This document shows positions 55,241-64,000 of a stretch of 64,000 nucleotides of DNA, piece by piece. The DNA comes from Loripinus fragilis (taxonomy: Eukaryota; Mollusca; Bivalvia; Lucinida; Lucinidae). The notes beneath the pieces are model-generated. The model did not search any database, had not been told where the DNA came from, and saw nothing but the letters and a program-made list of their open reading frames with translations. The translations under genes and the position numbers were made by a program. The stretch covers positions 145,069,152 through 145,133,151 of the forward strand of contig OZ026515.1 in assembly GCA_964019695.1 (NCBI GenBank), read 5' to 3'. Each line of letters starts with the position of its first letter. Within the stretch, counting starts at the first letter, position 1.

Positions 55241-55566
55241 CAAGTGATTGCTCAATTGACAAGTTACAGGTCCTACGCTCAGCTGTATAAATGAAGCATT
55301 AAATTATATAGACCCGAGACCTATTCAGTTGCCGCGGACAGTGTGTTAATGTAAGCGCAGATGCTCACTTGTATCTTTATTAAAGTATAATTTGTATATG
55401 CAAGTACTTACACGGGGTGAACCTATACATTGTTAACACATCCGCTTATAATTGAATATGGTCGTAACAGCAGGAACAGACTTCAGCATATAAAGTATAT
55501 ATTCAAGTAAACACTAGAGTATGATTCAACTTATACAATCGTCCTTGTATATGCAATTAGCTATAA

Positions 55567-55880
55567 AAGTAAAGAAACAGGCAAAGATCAGAAATCGATA
55601 CGATAAGGTGGCATACCTGACCCGAGACACCATATGGTAAAGTGACAAAACAACAACGAAACATCATATACACAAGCGAGCCAAGAGGTCAGCCCATTAC
55701 CAGCAGGTGGTCACAAGGCTGCCAAGAACAGACAAGAAAGTATATAAAGACAAACGAGAAACATAGATAACAAAATGGATCAACAAAGAAGCACCGCCTT
55801 GAAACGGTCAGCAATAAAATCACATGTTTAACGGTGCCAACCTCATCCTTAATTCTGATGTTGATCAAGGCACATAGATT
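55567..55880 (-). mobile_element. F1 tail, reverse orientation
   Basis: aagtaaagaaacaggcaaag at 55567, agaaatcgatacgataaggt, gccaagaggtcagcccatta, ccagcaggtggtcacaaggc, agaagcaccgccttgaaacg-type text and ttaattctgatgttgatcaa near 55850. Moderately diverged. Confidence 0.75.
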
Positions 55881-55959
55881 TTTGTATCGCGTGAAAGCTC
55901 CCTAAGTTAATGATGTATATGCAAATCAAAATATACAACGGAAATGACACCAGGATCTC

Positions 55960-56055
55960 ATGTGTGTGTGTTTGTGTTATATTCTTCCTCGCGGTGCTGT
56001 GGTTTCGTATGTGTTCTGTGATTGTGGCTTTTCACCATCATACTCACTCGTTTGT
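55960..56055 (+). mobile_element. F2 tail terminal fragment
   Basis: ttcttcctcgcggtgctgtg at 55982, tttcgtatgtgttctgtgat and tgtggcttttcaccatcata followed by ctcactcg. Only the last ~80-95 bp of F2 remain. It is close to, and in the opposite orientation from, the F1 copy at 55567. Confidence 0.7.
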
Positions 56056-56957
56056 TGTTGTTGTTTTTTTCATCATATATAATGTACATGCAATTAACTG
56101 CAAAAAAGAATTCAACATAAATGTATTGTATATTTCTGTTATTACAAGAGCACACTTCAACTTATATACGGGTTATATGCACGTAACGACAAAAGCACAT
56201 TTCATTATTTACATTTAGTGAGAATAAAATCTGTGCGTTCGAGTTTATAAATGATAAATTATATTTTAGAAGAAGCTAGAACCTTCATTTAAAAGGGATA
56301 TGAAGTCAATTGATTAATTTGTTTCTTAACATGTCTGCTGTTTGTTTCCAAGCTAATTTAAAATGTACTAATTAATTCATCTTTTTTCACCACTGCATGA
56401 TCATATTTACATGTATAAAGCAAATTTATAATCAATTTGGATTATTTTTCGCGGAAGGAAGAAAAATGGTCATTTTGGACGATTAAATAATTGTTATGAA
56501 AGGTGATCTCGATGAGACAGTGTAGCTAAAGGGCATACGATTAAAACGTCTTAAGTCCGAAGGAAACTTGGCTTATAAAAATATTTGCATTTCGATGCAC
56601 ATCGACTAACCCTGTTTAAATACACAAACGGCAAGTAAACTAAATAGCCCGAAGCTAAACAGTCCGTCGAAGTCAGACCAAAGATACAAAAAAGTCGTGC
56701 AAACGCTAGTTAATATGGAACTTTAGTTCGACAAGCGATTTTGACTCATTACATTACATTTTGACAGCTCTTGTCTAAATACATAAACAGAAGGTATAAT
56801 AAGTAAACAGACCTCAAGCCATGAATAGCACAGACGTCAAACTAGTCAAATCAGAAATACATGTACCTTCTTTTCACCAATAACATGGCATTTCAATCAT
56901 TGCGTTAACCATCCGGTTTAACATCCCCACCCCAACTTAAAAAGTTGATACTATTAT
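56056..56957. other. Unassigned DNA
   Basis: No gene or repeat family recognised. Confidence 0.4.
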
Positions 56958-57055
56958 GCCATTAATCAAGTTTTTTCCGTATTGGCTCAAATACAGGTCC
57001 GAGGTAATTGTTTTAGACCTGTAACTGAGCCAATGCGAGATCACTTGATTAATTT
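56958..57055. repeat. 98-bp foldback
   Basis: ccattaatcaagttttttcc, gtattggctcaaatacaggtc (left) pairs with gacctgtaactgagccaatg, cgagatcacttgattaatt (right), with a few mismatches and a ~14-base loop. A small MITE-like palindrome; no family member was found elsewhere in the window. Confidence 0.75.
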
Positions 57056-57130
57056 TTTTATTAATTAATTTTCAACTGACAGAAACTAGGGAATGAAAAC
57101 GTCCGGGATTCGGTAAACAGAATGCCCCTC

Positions 57131-60100
57131 TTTAGGCTACTGGCTGGATATGGTTTACCTCACCCCCCCCCCCCCCCAGGGGGAATTTTGTAGACCACAT
57201 TTTTCTTAAAGCCCAATGTCTTGCCAGGATTTTGCAACATGTTAGCCCTCTGACAATGGCAGCTTTACGCTGTAACAGCCTGTTTCATACGTTACCCTAC
57301 AAAATATGTGATACTTATTTTTTTTCAAGACTTCAGAAAAGTGCAAAAGATAAGGTAAGATTTCCAAATTGGTTATATTTTCTTAGTAAGCTATTACTGG
57401 ATCACAGATATTGACATTCGAAAACAAATATAGTCACCCTTGATGTAGTGTATGTCCCATTTTTTCACTGAACACCCATTTAAATGATAAATGAATCTTA
57501 TCTAGTTTGTCTTAAATTTTATTGCAACAAGTTTATGTTCATTTATTTGGTCTTTGTAAAACTGCAAGCAATATGTTTCTATTTTATATACTTTTTGAGT
57601 TATTAGATGTTGAACATGGTAGCCCCATATCACGCATAAATGTAAAATGTTATTCTCTAGGCTTTGCGCTGGCTATAGACCCCCCTCCACCCAGGGGGAA
57701 TTTTGTACACTATTATTTCCAAATACTGCATTATATAAGCCACAAAATGAAATATGTAAGCCCTCTGAAAGTGTCAGTGTTAGCGTGTAATATCATGTTA
57801 CGTACGTTACCTGCAAAATAACATTAAATTTTCCTGATAATGTCTCCAACATGACATTTTCACACTTTTTTGAAGTCTGGCACAGGTTAAGAACTTGCTT
57901 TTAACACAGTAACATAATTTTAGTATTTATTTTATAAATGTCTTGAGTTTTAGCCGTTGTATATGTTACTTAGTGTTTCATATGTTATTTCCAAGTATCA
58001 GCATGGCAGTTAGTTACTATAAATGTATTACATCCGTCAGTGAATATAGCAAATCTATAAGGCTGCTATTCAAATGAATAGAAGTTCCTTATTATGGTGT
58101 CTTACCCTATTTTACAACCCGGGTTACATATGTTACTCTCCAAATACCATAAACGTTCGAGAAAAGGATTTTAACACGACCTGCTTGTACATATTTGCAT
58201 GCTGTCACAGGTCCATGTATTTCTCTTTACTCTGGCTCATTTGCTGAAGAAGTAACGCAAAACATAAACATAAACTACCATAAAACCTCTTTTCTTTTAT
58301 AGAGACATCAAATAAAGTTAACATAATACTCATTGAAAGTTTGTAACATTCAGTGCAATATGCGAGTAACAACTTAAAATATCAATGAAAACCCATCAGG
58401 TAGAAGTTATAGAGCTAATTCTTGCCAAGCTAGCAACTCTTTGTATTAAAGAATTTTCCAGTACAGCTTATTTATCTTCTATCAGATTCATCTTGCAAGG
58501 ATTTTGCAATATGCTAGCACTCTGGTAATGGCACCATTATCTTGTAGCAGCCAATTACATATATTACCCATCAACCTCATTAGTCATTAGTAAATGACAT
58601 GACTTCTGAAAAGTGCAAACCATAAGGTAAGATTTCCAAATTGGCTATATCATCCAAGTAGGCTATTTTTGCGTCACAGATATGGACCTTTGAAAACAAA
58701 TAAACACCCTAAAGTGTTACGTATGTTACATTTGTTTCATTATTCCTATATAAATGATTTATGAAACCAATATAGTCTGGTATTGTTTTTAAATGTGAAT
58801 GTGCTTACTAATTCATTTTGTATTAAAAAATATTTATGTACCTTTTTGGAACCTGTACAAGTATATTATGTTTCTATCTTTATAAGGTTTGAGTTGTTGA
58901 ATATTGAACATGGTAACTCCATATCACACAAAATGTGAAATATAATTATGTGGCTCTTTGTTAGTGTACAGTCAAGTTTTCTTTCACCAAGAGGCACTGG
59001 ATTTCCTTCCCATTAATTTTTCACACATTTTGTTCATATCTGGAAAGCCTCACTTGTTTTCATGGAAAAGACTTGATATTTCAACCTTTGTTTGTACATT
59101 TTAAGAACAGAAAAGCAAGATTGAAGTAAGGTCATGTTTATGCCATTTGAAATAGTCAGTATATGTGTATGGCTTCGGTACTATTTTCAGAAACATGTCA
59201 TACTGCAGCGTATTCACAGTTACATATATAGCACATGTTAGGGCTTCATGTCACTGATGAGTGCCTAGAGCAATTCTTTGTTTGTTTTCCTTCCCCGGCT
59301 TAGAATGTAGATGAGCTAGTGGGGAGGGATTCTCTATCATTTTGATAGGAACGACCTTTCCGTGGTACTAACACATTGGCACATTGGTAGTGTCACAATC
59401 TGTGAAACAATGTAAGACTGTAGATCTCTTCCCCCTTTATCGGGCCAATGTTGTTGACATTCAGAAGGAGCACCTTTTGTTGCATACACCAGTGTTGAAC
59501 AAAAAGTCCAGGTTATCCTCTGCGAAAATGTTTGTAAGACTTTATAGACTGCCGCTTATACATTGTATATATGTATCAGTGACAAAACCAACATGCCCTG
59601 CCTTTAGTGCCTGGTTGAATACCAGTTCCGTCAGATCCTTGAGGGTGACAGGAAAAGCTATTATACTCTGTATTATGACATTTACATCAAAATTATGTGC
59701 AGCCCTACACGGCCAATCTAATGTTGGTTCAATGTGTGATTGCAAGACGTACAGAAGTTTGGACTTGTCAGATTTTGCGGAATTTCTATCAGAATTTGAC
59801 AGTGACCATGGTATAGGTCCCAGAAGGAACGACAGTGTCAACTTAAGATCAACATTATGTCCAATATAAAGAAGATCATGCTGACCAAAGGCGCTCCTTT
59901 AAGCTCTCATCTGGCTTATTATATTTTGTAAATTGGACAATTTCTCCGTGACCTCGCAGGCCTCAAAACTTTATTAGCTTATAGCATTTTATGGGGTTGT
60001 GAATGACAGATTTTCAACTAAAAGTGAGTCAATGGAGTCTGAAACAGCCTTCCTGCCAATGTCATCAACCTCAATAAGATCCTTAGCTATGCCAAGCTTA

Positions 60101-61535
60101 GCAGGAACACCGAAAGACAAAACGTATAGTTCATTGTCTTCAAAACTAGAACTAAAAGGATTGATGAAGCACGAAACTGCCTCTAGTACTCAAGCTACAT
60201 TGTATCTGAGGAGATTGAATATTTCTTTTCAGAGCATTGAAGAATTGTTTCAATATATTGAGCTCTGATGTGATGAGTAATACACCATTCCATCTGTAGT
60301 ATGAAGCATAGTTCTAGCTGCTGAAGCCTCTAATACCTCTTTACTGTTTGACTGATAGTTATGTCAAAATCATTTCTCAAGCAAAGAACCAATAATTGTA
60401 ACACACTAAACCCATTTTGTTCAAGAAGTACTTTGCAACTGCGATGTGTATCAGACAAATTTATAAGTGTTATCAGTTACACAGATACATATTGTGCATA
60501 GTTGTTGTGATTGTGTGCAATGAACATTGGGAACAAGGCGTACAGATAGAGTTGACATGCAGTTCAAAGTTGTTTTCCTTGTAGCCCTTACCAGTGTCAA
60601 CACCATCTGAATTATATCCATATACCTTGCCCAGAACTGAGCTGTTTCACAGTGACTGTCTTTCAGAACTTTGGATTTGAATGCATAGTATCTACTGTTT
60701 ATGTGAGCAAACAACGAAGAATGGTAGATCACATTATAACAATAGTTTAAATCACCATAAATTAATAAGTAACTTCAATTTATTTCAGCTTTATAAATTT
60801 TCTAAATTCTCTGGCAGACTTTATACATGTATAATCAACAACAGTTACTGTTATACAGATACTCAGAATAACTTACGTATCATTTGGTAACACACATAAC
60901 AGTTAAAGCTCAAGGCATTTATTAAATGAATACTTAAAATAGGTAAACCTTGTTAAACGAAGTACACAAACCTGTGCAGGCATGCAATTGAGTATAAACA
61001 GGGCTTGCTAGAAACATTCACTTGAATGTTTAGTGCTATTTTGAGGGTAACATACGTAACATGGACCTGAAAAATTGTGTGAGAGACCATAATAAAGATT
61101 TATAAATCATTTAAGTAGCAGTCTTATAGATTAACTATGTTCTGTGACAGATGTTATACACGTGCAGTCAATAAATACCATACTGACACTCTGAAATAAT
61201 GCAGGAAACGCTCAGTAACGTATACAACGGTAATTACTAAAGACATTTATAAAATTAATACTACAAATATGTAAATGTGTTATAAGAAGTTCAAAAACCT
61301 GTGTCAGCATGCAAATATGTACGAACATGTTATGGTTGAGACATTAGCAGGGACGTTTAATGCTGTTTCGGGGGGTAACATTTATAACATAATGTTACAC
61401 CTTAACGCCGCAACTCCCAGAGAGCTAACATCTTTCATTCTGTGTCTTATAAAATGTAGTTTTAGAAAATCATAGTATACAAAATTCCCCCTGGGGGGAA
61501 GGGGTCTTTAGCCAGCTCAAGGCCTACTTCTTCTT
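57131..61535. mobile_element. 4.4-kb long-TIR element with subterminal repeats and an internal gene relic
   Basis: Right end 61475-61535 (acaaaattccccctgggggg ... ctttagccagctcaaggcct) is the complement of 57656-57715 (aggctttgcgctggctatag, acccccctccacccaggggg). A similar head occurs again at 57131-57190 (tttaggctactggctggata, agggggaattttgta after a C run). Each arm continues >600 bp inward as related subrepeats. Each subrepeat contains a gttacgtatgttac-like motif (57796, 58130, 58715, 61048) and 'gcatgc.gtcacagg' text. A ~450-bp direct duplication (57215-57655 versus 58485-58945) enlarges the left arm. The interior holds the minus-strand gene relic at 59383-60732. Confidence 0.7.
59383..60732 (-). 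pseudogene. Relic of an uncharacterised PIN/FEN1-nuclease-like protein gene
   Basis: Minus-strand order: CETAQFWARYMDIIQMVLTL followed by VRATR near 60570-60650; a shifted frame with CPMFIAHNH-like text near 60500; DIGRKAVSDSIDSLLVENLS near 60030-60080; LTLSFLLGPIPWSLS near 59800-59840; KSKLLYVLQSHIEPTLDWP near 59715-59770; VGFVTDTY near 59575; LFNTGVCNKR near 59490; and STVLHCFTDCDTTN near 59395-59430. I recall the same block order (TAQxW, then FVTDTY, then HxxTGCDTTS) in a large family of uncharacterised metazoan proteins. Its spaced acidic residues resemble PIN/FEN1-type nucleases; this is inference. Multiple frameshifts and stops. It is bracketed by the element's arms, so it belongs to, or was captured by, that element. 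Confidence 0.6.
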
Positions 61536-61896
61536 GCATTCATACTGCTTCGGTTTCCTCAGCGGCCAGAAGCAACGGTTTATGCCATCCGCCAGAACAT
61601 GCATCCTATCTTCGCAATTTCTTGCATTTCTGTCTGACATTCATTCTGCCCTTCGAAAACATTTTAGTGTACTTACAATCTAATCGTCAGGGGCAGACTT
61701 GATTTATTACAATCGAAACGTCCCCAAGTCAAAATGTCCCCCACTCAAACACTACTTTTACCGTTACAAGAATCAAAACTTGGTCTGTCAAGCATAAACA
61801 CCTCAAATCAAGACCCCACGAGGAGCAATCTCACATGTTTTAGCTGAATGAGCTTCTGACCAATTCAGCTACATGGATATTTGCATTGAACCAATA

Positions 61897-62010
61897 TGAA
61901 ATCTATATTGTCCAAGGTAAAATCCATATTGTCCAAGTGAAATCCATATTGTCCAAGGTGAAATCAAACCGTTTAGTCCAAGGTAAACTGTACAGGTCCA
62001 AGGTAAAATC
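61897..62010. repeat. ~20-bp minisatellite, about six units
   Basis: The unit is roughly tccaaggtaaaatccatatt + g, repeated from 61897 to 62010 with substitutions and one shortened unit. Frames stay open on both strands, giving repeats such as SPWTIWISLGQYG on the minus strand; I treat them as by-products. Confidence 0.8.
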
Positions 62011-62123
62011 AAATATAGACTGTATGAAAGTATTACATCTACGAATTCCCATGTATAAGCGCTATATATTGAGTAGTTAATTAATATTTTTATTAAGTAG
62101 GCAGGTTGTGACAACGACTCATT

Positions 62124-62401
62124 CATGCGCGGATCCAGAAAGCTTTGTCAGAGGCGATCCAACTTTGACAACATTTTTTTAGTTGTTGAGGGTAGAGAGG
62201 ATCCAAATACATCTAAAAGCTGGGCTCCATCGGCTTACCAGCTAAATGCCATTTAAATATAGCCCAGCATTGAAGGCTGGCTTTGTAGCTTTGTGACTTT
62301 TCAGTGGATCTGGACTAATATTGCTAAGGAACCCTATAACTTTGTGATTTTCCAGAGAGCGGTCCGGACCCGCGGTCCCACGCCTCTCTGGATCCGTGCA
62401 T
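62124..62401. mobile_element. gcgcggatccag MITE, complete copy
   Basis: Ends atgcgcggatccagaaag at 62124 and ctctggatccgtgcat ending 62401 are ~14-bp inverted repeats with one or two mismatches. The interior has taaatgccatttaaatatag, ggctggctttgtagctttgt and ggaccc/gggtcc-rich text near the right end. The length is ~278 bp and there is no ORF. Fragments are at 30606 and 32816. Short ends and a small size suggest a hAT-type MITE, but the target duplication is not clear. Confidence 0.75.
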
Positions 62402-62690
62402 GTCAACATTATATGTATTATCGAGACTAACATAACAAGTACTCTCATTAAAACTCCTTCATCGAGATATTCGCTGTTTGCTTAAACCCTTTTCAAAGTC
62501 TGTTACAGTTTATACAAAACAAGTTACATGTTAATATACTTGGTAGAAGAATCCACGCTGTAAAACTTTGTTCTAATGAGCAAAAATTGATGACGCTTTG
62601 TATGTGTACATGTAATCAACCGTTTTGAAATCTAAGACGCGTGTACGTGTGACCAAACGTTTTGAGCAGAACTCGATGGCACTTAATACT
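62402..62690. other. Unassigned DNA
   Basis: Nothing recognised. Confidence 0.3.
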
Positions 62691-62745
62691 AAATTTCCGA
62701 CGATATACCTCCCCAAATGAAAATTTTGAATACAGTTATCCCCTA
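62691..62745. mobile_element. Single arm of foldback subfamily D
   Basis: aaatttccgacgatatacct + ccccaaatgaaaattttgaatacagttatccc matches the right arm of the element at 52106-52273 almost base for base. The left arm and the core are absent. It is a deletion derivative or a copy made from one arm. Confidence 0.75.
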
Positions 62746-63056
62746 ATTCACAATGCTGTCAAAGATTTTTCTCAGGTAACCCTCAGTTTGTTTCGTGTAA
62801 ATGATGCCATAGACATTTTGTGGATATCCAAGGGGCACGTCTAAATGCCGTCAAATGTATGATTTAGGCTTTGAATGGACCTTCTAAATAACATCAAGAT
62901 ATGTCTAAGGAATCTAAAGGAACTGTCTCAATACTGTCAAACATATGTTTTGAGTAATGGAAAACACGTCTGAATCATAACAAGGATATTGTATTGTTGT
63001 ATGCTATAGAACATTATCATTGGTTTTGAAGGTTTGTTTCATCATATGTGGCTAAA

Positions 63057-63595
63057 AGTAAGTAAGGGTGCAAAGATCAGGAATCGATACAATCAAGTAC
63101 CACATCTGACCCAGGATACCAATGGGAAAGTGACAAACTCACGGTTAAACACCGCAAACGAGAGCTAATAGGTCAGGTAACCACAAAGCACATATAAAAA
63201 GACACGCACAGGGGCATAGCAAACGCAAGAGAGAAAAAACATAAAAGATCCACAAAAGAAGTACCGCCTTGGAACAGTCAGTAAAATATCTTACTGGAGG
63301 GCTTAACCCGGTTTCACGGCGCCAACCTCACCCTTAATTCAAATGTGGATCAAGACATATAGATTTATGTTTTGCAAGAAAGACCCCTTACTTATCAATG
63401 CTTTATCTCCTAGAACATATAAATCAAGATATAACAAGGAGGATAAGCAAAGATAAGGACTCAACCTTTAATAAAACTGAATACCGGAGCAAAAGAAATC
63501 CAACAGGTTAACCCCGGTGGGCCCAACAAACAGCCAAAGCATCAGGCCCCATACCATCTCATCAATAGATAACTCTTAAAGTCCGAATTTAAAAG
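63057..63595 (-). mobile_element. F1 tail, near full length, reverse orientation
   Basis: agtaagtaagggtgcaaaga at 63059, tacaatcaagtaccacatct, caaactcacggttaaacacc, agaagtaccgccttggaaca and the palindrome-bearing gtcagtaaaatatcttactg near 63278. It continues through ggtttcacggcgccaacctc, aggttaaccccggtgggccc and catcaggccccataccatct to ttaaagtccg near 63580. It stops ~60 bp before the RT junction. Confidence 0.85.
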
Positions 63596-64000
63596 ACTCG
63601 TCTAAGCGACGTCAACGATATCCATCTATTTTGGTTTTTTAAAGAACAGTCTAATTCACATAAAAATTATGTTATGGCTCGATGAAAGAACAACAATCAA
63701 GAGGCCAAAAATATGGGGGTAATCAAATAACCATCTCACAAAATACGCTGTGAGTAGCTGAAAGAACCGTCTCAACGATATATAAAATAGGTTGGGCAAG
63801 GGCCCGTGACCACAATTAACTGTATTACATAGTTTATATATGATGAAAATAGCTTTCCTTTGAAGCTTTTCCTAAACTCTACATGGCATGGAAATTACTA
63901 AGTGTTGAAATATGGCAAAACCAGGTTAAATTTTAAACAAACCCTCTATTGACACAGCAGCCATGTGGTTCCTATCAACAACAATATACTATGTTGTGCA
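63596..64000. other. Unassigned DNA to the window edge
   Basis: No gene or repeat family recognised. No RT text follows the F1 tail, consistent with 5' truncation. Confidence 0.4.

Noticed and set aside
59384..59869. 161-codon plus-strand gene
   Set aside because: The minus strand of the same DNA carries a recognisable block order (FVTDTY, HCFTDCDTT); the plus frame is its shadow.

Overview
The window looks like intergenic or intronic DNA from an invertebrate animal, most probably a marine bivalve mollusc. The base composition is AT-rich and interspersed repeats are very dense. The repeat families are types I associate with bivalve genomes: retroelements with GxPIGTNCAPL-type reverse transcriptases, L2/CR1-like LINEs, tRNA-derived SINEs, arrays of the 'gaaacca...catcacctagt' unit, and abundant foldback elements. 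I see no host protein-coding gene that I can support, and no rRNA, operon or CRISPR. The species call is an inference from repeat style and was not tested by a search.

Layout. 0-12 kb: fragments of one retroelement superfamily. An RT N-terminus lies at 0.9-1.5 kb and an RT palm/thumb at 5.8-6.8 kb. Copies of two related 3' tails, called F1 and F2 here, are scattered among them, with a tRNA-derived SINE, two tRNA-like relics, foldbacks and minisatellites. 12.3-15.3 kb: a decayed L2/CR1-like LINE carrying a second LINE fragment that itself carries an F1 tail, a three-level nest. 15.5-18.7 kb: GC-rich MITEs, a 75-bp tandem repeat and a clean 21-bp minisatellite. 18.7-24.1 kb: one 5.4-kb composite with ~0.7-kb inverted arms around degenerate tandem units. 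25-36 kb: F1/F2 tails, a minus-strand CR1/jockey-like LINE interrupted by a foldback, several MITEs and more foldbacks. 37.2-39.8 kb: the best-preserved gene, a 650-codon non-LTR retrotransposon ORF with intact catalytic motifs. 42.5-43.8 kb: an RT C-terminus joined to its own F1 tail. 43.9-47.2 kb: a 3.3-kb element with ~1.1-kb inverted arms and no ORF. 51.0-52.0 kb: a mariner-type MITE carrying five RFX X-box-like motifs. 52.1-54.3 kb: a foldback, then an RT plus F2 copy split by an F1 insertion. 57.1-61.5 kb: a long-TIR element with an internal, broken, minus-strand gene of a protein family with HxFTxCDTT and CETAQFW motifs.

How the parts relate. Nearly every recognisable feature is a mobile element or its debris. 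Nesting gives a relative chronology: L2-like LINE first, then CR1-like LINE, then F1 tail; likewise CR1/jockey-like LINE first, then foldback and hAT-like MITE; likewise RT/F2 first, then F1. The two observations I would follow first are a set of foldback elements with unrelated arms but a shared 16-18-nt core resembling gcgaggcttgccgagc, and the long-TIR element at 57.1-61.5 kb with its captured or encoded PIN-nuclease-like gene. All boundaries were read by eye and most are good to about 10-30 bases.
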